Assembly: GCF_009177065.1 (NCBI RefSeq)
Contig: NZ_WEZF01000028.1
Span: forward strand, 33,116-97,115
Direction of reading: 5' to 3'
Length of the DNA stretch: 64,000 nucleotides
From: Tautonia marina
Lineage (GTDB): Bacteria; Planctomycetota; Planctomycetia; Isosphaerales; Isosphaeraceae
Shown here: positions 45,845 to 55,013 of the stretch, piece by piece
Layout of the letters: every line of letters begins with the position of its first letter
Numbering within the stretch: the first letter of the stretch is position 1
Program-made: the position numbers and the translations under genes
Notes under the pieces: model-generated
The model's database searches: none
Told to the model about the DNA's origin: nothing
What the model saw: only the letters and a program-made list of their open reading frames with translations

Positions 45845-45959
45845 TCGTCATCGGCCCGAGCTGGAAACGCTCGGTCGCTACGCGGGAGCCCTCGGCCTGG
45901 AGGTCACCATCACGATCAACGACCCGACGCGGTAACGCTCGGGTCGCGATCGGCTTGGC

Positions 45960-47366
45960 TCAGATCAGCTCCCGGATCGGCTCCCGGTCGTCGACCAGCG
46001 CGATCGGCCGGCCGCTGCGGTCGCGCAGAAAGGTGTCCGAGGCGTGGATGCCGAGGGAGTGGTAGAGCGTGGCGAAGACCTCGCGGAAGTGGACGGGACG
46101 CTCGACCGGGCGTTCGCCGAAGCGGTCGGTCCGGCCGATGACCTGACCGGTCCTCAGCCCGCCGCCGGCGAGCAGGCAGTTGCCAACATGAGGCCAGTGG
46201 TCGCGCCCGGCGTCCTTGTTGATCCGGGGGGTTCGGCCGAACTCTCCCCAGACGACGATCGAGACGTCCTCCAAGCGCCCGCGGGCCTCCAGGTCCTCGA
46301 CCAACGCGGTGATCCCCTGGTCGAGCATCGGCAGGGCGACCCTGGCTTTGGTGAAGTTATCGAAATGCCAGTCCCAGTTGAAGCCCCCTCGGCTCTCCCG
46401 TTCCAGGGGCCAGGGACTGAACGCCAACGTCACGCAACGCACCCCGGCCTCGACCAGCCGACGGGCCACGACCAGATTCTCCAGCAGTTTCGGGCCGCCG
46501 TGTTCCGGTTCCCCGCCGAGTGGCACGCCGTAGCGGGCCAGGGTCCGCGGATCTTCTCGGGACAGATCGAGTGCCTCGGCCACCGTGCTGGAGGTGAGTA
46601 AATCAAACGCCTGCGTCGTGTAGGCGTCGAACGAGGCCACGGCCCGAGCCTGATCGAGGTCACTTCGGAAGCGGTCGAGGCTCCCGAGCAAGGCCCGGCG
46701 ATCGGCCAGGCGATTCAGGTCCACGCCTGAAAGATTGATCTCATCACCGGCCTTCTTGAACGGCTCGAACCCGGCGTGCCGGGCCCCGAGATAGCCCCCT
46801 TGATTGAGCGAGGCCCGGGTCGTCGATTCCGTGTTCGGGGGCGCGAGGCTGAGAAAGGGGGGCACGGCCGGATCGCTCGGCCCTCGGATCGCCGACAGCA
46901 CGGCGCCGATCGACGGCCAGCCGCCGTCGGGATAGCCGGGGATCTCCCGAGAATCCCCCTGTTGGGGGTGACTTTCCCAGCCGGTCAGGCACTGGTGCAG
47001 GTTGTGGTCGTCGCGTCCGCCGACGAGGGTCCGGATCACGGCGAAGCGGTCCATTGAGGCCGCGAGCCGCGGCATCAGCTCGGTGATCGCGATCCCCGGC
47101 ACGCTCGTGGCGATTGGCGAGAACTCCCCCCGGATCTCGGCCGGGGCCTCCGGCTTCAGGTCGAACATATCGAGGTGCGGCGGCCCACCGGGCAGGACGA
47201 TCATGATGATCGCCTTCTCCGAGGATTTCACCCCCGAGGTCTGCTCGGCCCGAAGGATCTGCGGCAGTGAGAGCCCGCCAAAGGCCAGACTTCCCAGCTT
47301 CAAAAAACCCCGCCGCGACACACCGTCGCAGTATCGCCCGCCCGGTCCACTGATCGAGAGCATCAA
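45960..47366 (-). CDS. DUF1501 family protein without a DUF1553 partner
   Basis: 468 residues (467 if the second Met is used). N-terminus MLSISGPGGRYCDGVSRRGFLKLGS, the common short-leader DUF1501 start with a twin-arginine motif. Landmarks: KAIIMIVLPGGPPHLDMFD, FAVIRTLVGGRDDHN, RLVEAGVRCVTLAFSPW, DVSIVVWGEFGRTPR and GRDHWPHVGNCLLAGGG. No DUF1549/DUF1553 gene adjoins it, so it forms a third, orphan member in this window. It converges with the enolase-superfamily gene (115 bp gap). Confidence 0.92.
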   Translation of the reverse strand: MMLSISGPGGRYCDGVSRRGFLKLGSLAFGGLSLPQILRAEQTSGVKSSEKAIIMIVLPGGPPHLDMFDLKPEAPAEIRGEFSPIATSVPGIAITELMPRLAASMDRFAVIRTLVGGRDDHNLHQCLTGWESHPQQGDSREIPGYPDGGWPSIGAVLSAIRGPSDPAVPPFLSLAPPNTESTTRASLNQGGYLGARHAGFEPFKKAGDEINLSGVDLNRLADRRALLGSLDRFRSDLDQARAVASFDAYTTQAFDLLTSSTVAEALDLSREDPRTLARYGVPLGGEPEHGGPKLLENLVVARRLVEAGVRCVTLAFSPWPLERESRGGFNWDWHFDNFTKARVALPMLDQGITALVEDLEARGRLEDVSIVVWGEFGRTPRINKDAGRDHWPHVGNCLLAGGGLRTGQVIGRTDRFGERPVERPVHFREVFATLYHSLGIHASDTFLRDRSGRPIALVDDREPIRELI

Positions 47367-47718
47367 TCTTCTCCGTTCAGAATCACGCGCAAAAACAAAG
47401 ATGCGCGTTGATGTGAACAGGGTTCACTGAGCGTTGCGTTTGGAGCCACTGGCGGGAGAGGTTCATCGCCGATCTTGATCTCACCGTTGTACCGATCCTG
47501 GGGCTCGGGAACAACTCCAAGCCGGGGACTCCGCGAGCGTTCGGTCCTTCGGGTTGGCGTCCCGGTGACGGGTGGTCGATTCGTCCTCCGGCTCGCCGAT
47601 GCCCGGCCCTGTGTCCTCGCGTGCTCGGCTTCGCTATGGTGGCGAGTGGTGAGTTTTTTCGGGCGATGGGGCCTGACGGTCGGCCGATTGCCCGATCCGA
47701 TCTTGATGGAGCGCATCG
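47367..47718. other. Divergent intergenic region
   Basis: 352 bp between the orphan DUF1501 gene (minus) and the S9 peptidase gene (plus). The minus strand can be read as a short peptide ending ...NGED over the DUF1501 start, but it has no start or support. Both promoters should lie here; none was recognised. Confidence 0.35.
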
Positions 47719-49797
47719 ATGAGCCGAACCTTCCGACCCATCGGCCGGGCGAGCCTCGCCCTGGCCCTCTGCTTCGCAACACTCCCCCTGATTGCCCGAG
47801 GGGCCGAGGACGACTCCCCCTCGACGATCACCCCCGAGCTGATCGCCCAGCTCCGGGTCGTGACGCAGGTGGCTGCCGCTCCTGACGGCGAGCAGATCGC
47901 CTACGTGCTGGCCGTTCCTCGTGACCTGAAACAGGAGAAGGATGGACCGGCCTGGACCGAGTTGCATCTGGTCGATCGCGACGGCCGAAGCCGCCCCTAC
48001 GTCTCCGGCGAGGTGAACGTCTCGCAGGTGGCTTGGACTCCTGACGGCTCCGGGATTTCCTTCCTGGCCAAACGCGGCAGCGATGAGCACCCAAGCCTCT
48101 ACGTCATCCCCGTCGATGGCGGCGAGGCCCGCCGCGTCCTCACGCACAAGGAGGCGATTGCCTCCTACTCCTGGAGCCCCGACGGCGACCGCGTCGCCTT
48201 CCTGGCCAGCGAGTCGATGGCCGACGATCAGAAAAAGCTCCAGGATCAGGGGTTCAATCAGCGCGTCTTTGAGGAGGAGTGGCGGCCCGTCCGCGTCCTG
48301 ATCGCCACCATCGGTGACGACGCCGATGACCCGAAGCCCCTGGAGCTGGACGGCTCGGCTTCCGAGCTCTCCTGGAGCCCCGACGGCGCCCACTTGGCCG
48401 TCGCCCTCGCACCGACCCCCGGCGTCGACGACGGCTTCATGAAGCGCAAGGTCCACGTCGTCGACGCCGAGTCGGGCGAGGTCGTCCGGGCGTTCGACAA
48501 TCCCGGCAAGCTCGGCCCGGTCCGGTGGAGCCCCGAGGGGACCCGGCTGGCCCTGATCTCGGCCGCCGACCTGAACGACCCGTCCCCCGGCCGCGTGCTC
48601 GTCGCGTCGATCGACGACGGGGAACTGACCGAGCTGGCCCCGGGACACGAAGGGCAGTTTGAAGACCTCACCTGGCTGGATGAAACCACCCTCCTGGCCC
48701 TCAGCTCCGAAGGGGTGCAGACGACCCTCCGAAAACTCTCGGTCGACGACCCGTCCCAGAGTGAGGTCGTGGTCGAAGGCCCGGTGATCCTCAACGCCCT
48801 TCACCACCCGCACGGCTCCGAGACGATCGCCCTGGTGGGCGAAACTCCCCGGCACCCGGCCGAGGTCTACCGCATGGCCCCGTCCGCCTCGGAGCCCGAG
48901 CGCGTCACCCACCACAACACCGTCCTCGACGATCTCAAATTCGCCGATCAAGAGGTCATCACTTATACCGCCCGTGACGGTCTGGAGCTTGAAGGGATCC
49001 TGATCCACCCGCTCGAGCGCGAGGAAGGGGCCCGATCCCCCCTCATTCTCTACGTCCACGGCGGCCCCGAGGCGCACGACCGCAACGGCTGGCTGACCAG
49101 CTATGCCCAGCCCGGCCAGCTCGCCGCGAGCCGGGGGTTCGCCGTCTTCTACCCGAACTACCGGGGCAGCACCGGCCGCGGCGTCGCCTTCTCGAAGCTC
49201 GGCCAGGCCGACGCCGCCGGCAAGGAGTTCGACGACCTGGTCGACGCCATCGACCACTTCGACCAGTCCGGCCTGATCGACCCCGAAAAGGTCGGGATTA
49301 CCGGCGGATCGTACGGCGGCTATGCCTCGGCCTGGGGAGCCACCTACTATTCCGATCGCTTCGCCGCCGCCGTGATGTTCGTCGGCATCTCCGACAAGAT
49401 CGCCAAGTCGGGCACCACGGATATCCCCGAGGAAGAATATCTTGTTCACGCCCGCAAGCGTCCCTGGGACGACTGGGAGTTCTTCCTCGATCGCAGCCCG
49501 ATCCACCACGTCACCAAGGCCCAGACCCCGATCCTCATTCTCCACGGCGAGGAGGACCCCCGCGTTCACCCGGCGCAGTCGCTGGAGCTGTACCGCTACC
49601 TGAAGCTCGTCGATCAGGCTCCCGTGCGGCTGATCCTCTATCCCGGAGAAGGGCACGGAAACCGTCGGGCCGCCTCGCGCTATGACTACAACCTGCGGAT
49701 GATCCGCTGGATGGAGCACTACCTCCAGGGCGAGGGGGGCGCCCCGCCCCCCTTGCAGGTGGAGTACGAGGTCCTCAAGGACGCATCGGACTCGTGA
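47719..49797 (+). CDS. Secreted S9 family (prolyl-oligopeptidase/acylaminoacyl-peptidase) serine peptidase
   Basis: 692 residues with a signal peptide (RASLALALCFATLPLIARGAE). Residues ~45-400 hold PD40-type propeller blades (VAAAPDGEQIAYVLAVP; VAWTPDGSGISFLAKRG; SWSPDGDRVAFLAS). The C-terminal alpha/beta-hydrolase carries the triad Ser531 (GGSYGGYAS), Asp613 (GEEDPRVHP) and His646 (GEGHGNRR), and the oxyanion-side HGGPEAHD. It would cleave short peptides outside the cytoplasm. The stop is followed by two stem-loops. Confidence 0.95.
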   Translation: MSRTFRPIGRASLALALCFATLPLIARGAEDDSPSTITPELIAQLRVVTQVAAAPDGEQIAYVLAVPRDLKQEKDGPAWTELHLVDRDGRSRPYVSGEVNVSQVAWTPDGSGISFLAKRGSDEHPSLYVIPVDGGEARRVLTHKEAIASYSWSPDGDRVAFLASESMADDQKKLQDQGFNQRVFEEEWRPVRVLIATIGDDADDPKPLELDGSASELSWSPDGAHLAVALAPTPGVDDGFMKRKVHVVDAESGEVVRAFDNPGKLGPVRWSPEGTRLALISAADLNDPSPGRVLVASIDDGELTELAPGHEGQFEDLTWLDETTLLALSSEGVQTTLRKLSVDDPSQSEVVVEGPVILNALHHPHGSETIALVGETPRHPAEVYRMAPSASEPERVTHHNTVLDDLKFADQEVITYTARDGLELEGILIHPLEREEGARSPLILYVHGGPEAHDRNGWLTSYAQPGQLAASRGFAVFYPNYRGSTGRGVAFSKLGQADAAGKEFDDLVDAIDHFDQSGLIDPEKVGITGGSYGGYASAWGATYYSDRFAAAVMFVGISDKIAKSGTTDIPEEEYLVHARKRPWDDWEFFLDRSPIHHVTKAQTPILILHGEEDPRVHPAQSLELYRYLKLVDQAPVRLILYPGEGHGNRRAASRYDYNLRMIRWMEHYLQGEGGAPPPLQVEYEVLKDASDS

Positions 49798-49820
49798 GCC
49801 GGTGAATGCTTCGGACTCTG

Positions 49821-49860
49821 TGTGGCGATCGCTCCCCATCGGTGCGGAGCGATCGCCACA
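49821..49860 (+). terminator. Perfect 15-bp stem-loop after the S9 peptidase gene
   Basis: TGTGGCGATCGCTCC (49821-49835) pairs perfectly with GGAGCGATCGCCACA (49846-49860) around a 10-nt loop. It lies 24 bp past the stop and has no T run. A second hairpin follows at 49879-49913. Terminator or REP-like mRNA-stabilising element. Confidence 0.6.
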
Positions 49861-49878
49861 GAAGCGGGAATGCTGTCG

Positions 49879-49913
49879 CGTTCGAGCAACGCAATGCGAT
49901 GCGTTCTCGAACG
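49879..49913 (+). repeat. Second stem-loop in tandem
   Basis: CGTTCGAG-C-AACGCA (49879-49893) pairs with TGCGTTCTCGAACG (49900-49913): 14 bp with one bulged C and a 6-nt loop. Only 18 bp after the previous hairpin. Two long stems side by side in a 353-bp gap are more than one terminator needs. Confidence 0.55.
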
Positions 49914-50150
49914 GCATCGGGTCCATCAGGGAATCGATCGGGAGATCCCCGGCCAAAGCTCCGCGCGCCTGCCGGATTGTGACATATCCTGCTTCCAAAG
50001 GGAGAGCGGAGCGGCCGCGGGCCACGCTCGCCGCCGTCCTCCCCTCTCGATCCAGGATGACCGACCGTGTGCCTTTGGGAACGATCGCAGGCCACCCCGG
50101 CGGTGGTCTGTCTCTCCCGAGGCGCCGACGGTCGTCGCAGGCGCGGATGA

Positions 50151-51269
50151 GTGACTCCGATGCAAGCTCCACTGTGCGACCTGATCGAGCTTCCCTTTGA
50201 CGGGCTGAATCGATGGTCCTGGCCCCGGCCGTCCCCCGTGGTGTCGGTCTCGGCCAGCCTCGCCACCGCCATTCTCGACTCGGCAACCGTCGAGATGACC
50301 TCGGGGCCGTCCGTCCGAAATGCACCCGATTCGGACCACTTCCTGACCCATCACGGGATGACGGACTCCGAGATCCGAGGCCGTCGGATCGGCCCTTACG
50401 TCCTCCTCGAACCGCTCGGGGCAGGCTCTCAGGCGGTCGTCTGGCGCGCCAGGGCCGATCAGCCGAGTCCTCGGGTCGTGGCCTTGAAGATCCTGACCGG
50501 CGTTCGGGGGCTCGACCCGCGCCGTCTCGCCCGATTCCGCCGCGAAGCCGAGCGCGGCCGTCGGCTCGCCGGACTGGCCACCTTGCCCGTCGTCGATTTC
50601 GGCATGGCCGACGGTGTGGCCTACATGGCCATGCCGGTCGTCGAGGGGGACCCGCTCAGCGAGGTCATCACGCGACGCCGAGGAGACGCCGAGCCGACCC
50701 TTGGCAGGCCGCACTGGCTCAATCCGCTCGCCGAGGCCGTTTACCTCCGAGCCGTGCTCCGGATCATGGAGCAGATTGCCCGAGCGTTGGCCCGGGCTCA
50801 TGCGGCCTCGGTGGCTCACCGCGACATCAAGCCGGCGAATATTCTCGTCGATCGGGACCGATCCTCCGGGGGGGCCTACCTGACCGACTTCGGCCTCGGT
50901 CGCGAGCTGAACATCGCCACCCCCGAACAACTGCAGGACGGCGCGGGCACCCCTCTGTACATGGCCCCCGAAAAGCTTCGCGGCGGGCCGAGAGACGAGC
51001 GGCTCTGCGACATCTACGCCCTGGGCGTCACCCTCTTCGAGGCCGTGACGTTGATCCGCCCGTTCCAGGTCCCGAACGGCTGCCCGCTGCCGGCACTGGC
51101 CTCCTGCCTCCTGGCCCAGCGCCCCCTGCGCCCTCGGACCGTTTGCCCGGGGCTTCCTCGGTCCCTGGAATCGTTGATCGAACGGGCCATGGCCTCCGAT
51201 CCTTCCGACCGCTATCCGACGGCCGAGGCTCTGGCCGACGATCTCCAGCGCTTCCTGGTCACGTTCTGA
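50151..51269 (+). CDS. Soluble Ser/Thr protein kinase
   Basis: Up to 372 residues from a GTG; an ATG lies 9 bp in, and starts at residues 49 or 70 are possible because the first ~75 residues have no homology-like pattern. Kinase core ~79-370: glycine loop IGPYVLLEPLGAGSQAVVW, Lys in VVALKIL, HRDIKPAN catalytic loop, DFGLG metal Asp, YMAPEKL and CDIYALGVTLFEA. It resembles bacterial Hanks-type kinases such as PknB but has no transmembrane or sensor part, so it is probably cytoplasmic with input from a partner. Followed 185 bp later by a small membrane protein. Confidence 0.94.
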   Translation: MTPMQAPLCDLIELPFDGLNRWSWPRPSPVVSVSASLATAILDSATVEMTSGPSVRNAPDSDHFLTHHGMTDSEIRGRRIGPYVLLEPLGAGSQAVVWRARADQPSPRVVALKILTGVRGLDPRRLARFRREAERGRRLAGLATLPVVDFGMADGVAYMAMPVVEGDPLSEVITRRRGDAEPTLGRPHWLNPLAEAVYLRAVLRIMEQIARALARAHAASVAHRDIKPANILVDRDRSSGGAYLTDFGLGRELNIATPEQLQDGAGTPLYMAPEKLRGGPRDERLCDIYALGVTLFEAVTLIRPFQVPNGCPLPALASCLLAQRPLRPRTVCPGLPRSLESLIERAMASDPSDRYPTAEALADDLQRFLVTF

Positions 51270-51454
51270 GCTTCGGCGGCCCACATCGGACCCGGTCGGG
51301 CAAAGGCAACGCCGAGCCGCGATCGGGAGTACCCCGATTGCCTTCGACCCGTTTCCCGGTACGATGGCGGTCGATCGCTCGAGGATCCCCCCGATGGCAC
51401 CAGGGGGGCTCGGGCGCGGCCGCCCCGTTCCGATCGTGCCAGGAGTTCGCGCTG

Positions 51455-51967
51455 ATGGAGTCGTTCCTGCCCCTCGATGTCCTGTCTCGCTGGGTTCATG
51501 TGGGGACTGCGATCGTGGTCCTGGGTGGCAGCGTCTTTCTGCGGTTCGTGCTGATGCCCGCCGCCTCCGCCGCGCTCGCCGAGGCCGAACACGACGCCTT
51601 GCGCGAGCGGTTGATGGCCATCTGGCGTCGGATCGTGACGCTGGGCATCGCCCTGTTCCTGCTCAGCGGGTTCTACAACTATCTCGCGGTGGCCCTTCCC
51701 AAACACCGGGGCGACGGTCTCTATCACGCCCTGATGGGCACGAAGATGCTCCTGGCCTTCGTCCTCTTCTTCCTCGCCTCGGCCCTCGTCGGCCGGTCCG
51801 AGGCCCTGGCGGGCATTCGCCGCAAGGCTCGCCAGTGGCTGGCGATCACCATTCTTCTCGGGTTTGTCATCGTCGGGATCTCCGGCTTCCTCAAGGTCGC
51901 TCGCCCCGGCGCAAGCTCGGAGGAACCCCCCGCCGCGACCGACCTCGCCCCGCCGCAAGAGGGCTGA
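51455..51967 (+). CDS. Small four-helix membrane protein (CopD/DUF4149-like)
   Basis: 170 residues from an ATG with AGGAG 9 bp upstream. Four hydrophobic stretches: WVHVGTAIVVLGGSVFLRFVL, IVTLGIALFLLSGFYNYLAV, TKMLLAFVLFFLASALV and WLAITILLGFVIVGISGFL. The W-x-H near the N-terminus and the 4-helix plan recall CopD/DUF4149-type proteins with possible heme or metal ligands. A charged tail ends PPAATDLAPPQEG. Family only loosely recognised. Confidence 0.78.
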   Translation: MESFLPLDVLSRWVHVGTAIVVLGGSVFLRFVLMPAASAALAEAEHDALRERLMAIWRRIVTLGIALFLLSGFYNYLAVALPKHRGDGLYHALMGTKMLLAFVLFFLASALVGRSEALAGIRRKARQWLAITILLGFVIVGISGFLKVARPGASSEEPPAATDLAPPQEG

Positions 51968-52010
51968 CGAACGATTCGCCGAGGAAGCCAGCTCCTCCGG
52001 CCGTCAGTTC

Positions 52011-54911
52011 TCAGGGGGCCAGGGGTTCGAGCGAGGCTGCCCCTTCTCGAACCCGATACCCCTGATTGAGTTCGGCGATGCGATGGCGGTCCTCCCGGCC
52101 CGAGGGCCAGGCCACGACCACCTCGACTCCCTGGTGCTCGCCTCCCCGACCGAGCCCGAAATGGATTCTCGGATCGGAGGAGGACTGGTAGCTGCCGCCT
52201 CCAACGCGCTGGGCGACCTGGCGGTGATCGCCGGCGATCACCGTCACCTCGGCACCGACGGCATCACGATTCGAGGCCTGACCTTCGAGCTGGAGCGTCA
52301 GGAATGAGCCCCCGTCCGTCTCATTCCGGAGCAAGGCCAGCGGGCTCCCGAGCGAGACGAGCAACAGATCCACCCGTCCGTCATTGTCGAGATCCCCCGA
52401 TGCGAGCCCTCGGCCCAGTCGAGGGAGCTCCCAGGCGGGGCCGGCCTGGTCGGAGACATCCACCAACCGCCCTCCCTCGGCGCCGAGGAGCAGCTGGGCG
52501 GGCATCCGATACGGGAAGTACGGGCTGTAGTCGCTGACGTGGCCATTGGCGCTGGCCAGATCGAGCCGTCCGTCGTTGTCGGCGTCGAAGAAGACGAGGC
52601 CGAATCCGAGCAACGAGCGGCTCGCGGCCTCCAGGCCGCTCGCTTTGGTGGAGTCGTAGAATAGGCCGTCTCCCAGATTCCGAAAGGAGGTGGTGGACTC
52701 GCCGAAGAAGTTGGTCACGGCCAGGTCAATCCGTCCGTCCCCATCCAGGTCGCCCGCCGCGACCCCCATGCCCGCCTGATAGCCGCCGCTGGCGTTGCCC
52801 GCGACCCCGGCTTCCTCGGCCACTTCCTCGAACCGCATCCCCCCCAGGTTCCGCCACAGGAAATTCGCCGTCATATCGTTGGCCACGTACAGGTCGATCT
52901 GGCCGTCGTCGTTCAGGTCGGCCGCGACCACGCCGAGGCCTCGGCCGTCCTGGTCGATGATGCCGGCGTCCTCCGAGACATCCTCGAACCTCCCCCCGTC
53001 GTTCCGAAAGAGGTGGTCGGGCCGGGCGGAGAACTCAAGCGGGTTGCACGAGATGTACACCCCCGTCTCCTGATCGCGACAGAGCCTTGGGTTGCGCTCA
53101 TCCCACGCAACGTAGTGGCAAACGTAGAGGTCGAGGTCGCCATCGCTGTCGAGATCGGCGAAGGCGGCCGACGTGGGCCAATCGCGATCGCCCCCGAGGC
53201 CGCTGGACTCGGTGATGTCCTCAAACGTGCCGTCCCCTCGGTTGCGGTAGAGCGCGTACGAGCGCCATCGGGTGATGAACAGATCGGGGTGCCCGTCATT
53301 GTCAATGTCCCCGACGGTCACGCCGTGTCCGTAGCCCCCTGGAAATTCGGAAATGCCGGAGGCCTCGGACACATCCTCGAAGGTCCCGTCGCCCCGGTTG
53401 CGGAACAGTCGGTCCTGGCAAGGAGTTTCGGAATCGGGAGGGAACGCGCCGCCCTGCACCACATAAACGTCGAGCCAGCCGTCTCCGTCGAAGTCAAGCA
53501 GCGCGACTCCCCCGCCGAGCGGTTCGGGAAGGCGCCGATACGGTGTTTCGCTGTTCTCGTAGGTAAACTCCAGGCCGGCGTCCTGGGCACGATCACGGAA
53601 GGCGACGGTCGCCACGGCGTCGTTGGGGCGCGTCGATCGCGCGCGCTCGGCGATCGCCAGCAGGTCGTCCCACGACGCGTCATCCTCGGTCGATTCGGCG
53701 AGGGCGATCGCCCGACGATCGAGCCGGGCCAGGATTTCGCGGGCCCCGGCGTGCAACGGTGATCCCTGAAGCGCAAGGGCACACCAGGCCCGCGCCTCCG
53801 CTTCGAGACCGAGCGATTCGGCCAGGCGGGTCATCACCACGGCCTGATCGGCCGGTCGCTGGGATTCGGGATCTTGCAATCGCCACCGATAACGCTCCAG
53901 GTTGCGGGCCACTGCGGCCTTCCGTTCGGAAGACCGCGTGGCCCGTTCCGTCTCACCCGCCCCATGAGCCAGTCGGGCAAGACGGTCGAGGGCTCGGGTC
54001 GCTCCCGGATCGAGTGCGACGAGGCGATCGAGGGCGGTTCGCTCGGCTTGCGTGTCTCCGGCCTGCTCGGCAAACCAGGAGCGCACGGTGAGCCGCTCGG
54101 CGGGATCGATCTGTTCCGGCCCGAGATGACGCAACGCCCGGAACCCTTCGTCAGGCCGGTTGACCCCCCGGGCCCAGTCGAGCCGGGCAATCCAGACCGG
54201 TGCATCAACGCCGTCGGCCTGCTCGCAGCGATCGAGCCAACGGCCAGCATCGTCCCAGCGCCCTCCGAGCATGGCCAGTCGAGCCTGGCCGAGCCAGACC
54301 CGGTCGTCGTCCGGGGCCAGCCGAGACGCCTCGTCGAGCGTCGCGGCCAGTCCGGAAATCGGAAGACTCCCGCGTTCGAGATCGGCCAGTTCCTTCAGGA
54401 TCGGCAGCGGATCGTCGGCCTCATCGAGCGCCGACCGCATCAAGCGGATCGCGTCCTCGATCCGCACCTCAATGAGATAGAGACGTTTCAGTAGGTCCCG
54501 CAACGGGTTGCGGTCCGACTCCTCGCGGTTGAGCGCGCCGACCAGCCGCGTCTCGGCCAGACGCAGTCGGCCGCGACGCAGGTTCGAACTGGCCTCGTGG
54601 TACGCGCCGATCGCGTCGTACTCAAAACGATCGGGCACGCGATCGAAGGCGGCGAGGGCGGCATCCGGTCGGCCGAGGATCGATTCGCTGATCCCGAGCC
54701 AGTAGTCGATCGCTCCTCCCGCGGCTCCGGGGCGATCGGCCGACAGGGCTTCGAGTCGGTCCCGAGCCAGGCTCACCTGTCCCTTCGCCAGTTCGGCCCG
54801 AGCCACCCCGAGCAACACCCGGACCCGCCAGGCATCCAGGCCCACGAGTGCGGCCCCGACCAGGGCCAGGGCCACCGCCGTAAGACCGAGCCGACGCCGC
54901 CACCTGCTCAT
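52011..54911 (-). CDS. TPR + FG-GAP (VCBS) propeller + ASPIC/UnbV protein (CRTAC1-like)
   Basis: 966 residues. One N-terminal membrane segment (LTAVALALVGAALVGL) anchors a large outward part. Residues ~45-430 are helical repeats of TPR type. From ~460 to ~845 seven D-x-D-x-D-G calcium-binding repeats follow (LDFDGDGWLDVY; GDIDNDGHPDLF; ADLDSDGDLDLY; ADLNDDGQIDLY; GDLDGDGRIDL; FDADNDGRLDL; GDLDNDGRVDL), enough for a seven-bladed integrin-like propeller. The C-terminus is the ASPIC/UnbV domain (GSFLTLQLEGQASNRDAVGAEV; VVVAWPSGREDRHRI). Family members are extracellular and often sit beside c-type cytochromes and TPR proteins, as here. Role unknown. Confidence 0.93.
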   Translation of the reverse strand: MSRWRRRLGLTAVALALVGAALVGLDAWRVRVLLGVARAELAKGQVSLARDRLEALSADRPGAAGGAIDYWLGISESILGRPDAALAAFDRVPDRFEYDAIGAYHEASSNLRRGRLRLAETRLVGALNREESDRNPLRDLLKRLYLIEVRIEDAIRLMRSALDEADDPLPILKELADLERGSLPISGLAATLDEASRLAPDDDRVWLGQARLAMLGGRWDDAGRWLDRCEQADGVDAPVWIARLDWARGVNRPDEGFRALRHLGPEQIDPAERLTVRSWFAEQAGDTQAERTALDRLVALDPGATRALDRLARLAHGAGETERATRSSERKAAVARNLERYRWRLQDPESQRPADQAVVMTRLAESLGLEAEARAWCALALQGSPLHAGAREILARLDRRAIALAESTEDDASWDDLLAIAERARSTRPNDAVATVAFRDRAQDAGLEFTYENSETPYRRLPEPLGGGVALLDFDGDGWLDVYVVQGGAFPPDSETPCQDRLFRNRGDGTFEDVSEASGISEFPGGYGHGVTVGDIDNDGHPDLFITRWRSYALYRNRGDGTFEDITESSGLGGDRDWPTSAAFADLDSDGDLDLYVCHYVAWDERNPRLCRDQETGVYISCNPLEFSARPDHLFRNDGGRFEDVSEDAGIIDQDGRGLGVVAADLNDDGQIDLYVANDMTANFLWRNLGGMRFEEVAEEAGVAGNASGGYQAGMGVAAGDLDGDGRIDLAVTNFFGESTTSFRNLGDGLFYDSTKASGLEAASRSLLGFGLVFFDADNDGRLDLASANGHVSDYSPYFPYRMPAQLLLGAEGGRLVDVSDQAGPAWELPRLGRGLASGDLDNDGRVDLLLVSLGSPLALLRNETDGGSFLTLQLEGQASNRDAVGAEVTVIAGDHRQVAQRVGGGSYQSSSDPRIHFGLGRGGEHQGVEVVVAWPSGREDRHRIAELNQGYRVREGAASLEPLAP

Positions 54912-55013
54912 CGCAAACCCTCGCCGGTCGTCCGATCCTCTTGGGGCCTCTGGACCCGATTGTGGAGTCCGCGACGCGGTCGCGTCAACGTGGGCCCGAT
55001 GGACCGATCCTGT

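Larger units (their letters stand above)
49798..50150. other. Gap between S9 peptidase and kinase genes
   Basis: 353 bp. Its first third holds the two stem-loops; the rest shows no gene and no convincing promoter for the kinase. Confidence 0.4.

Noticed and set aside
47363..47782. Minus-strand frame whose end overlaps the orphan DUF1501 start, with a peptide-like tail (GEIKIGDEPLPPVAPN)
   Set aside because: No start codon near the peptide, most of the frame is antisense to the S9 peptidase start, and no family match is apparent. A gene remnant cannot be excluded.
47383..50325. 980-residue open frame on the minus strand
   Set aside because: It lies antisense to the S9 peptidase, whose catalytic motifs are clear. 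Its translation has no domain and is typical of the complement of a high-GC gene.
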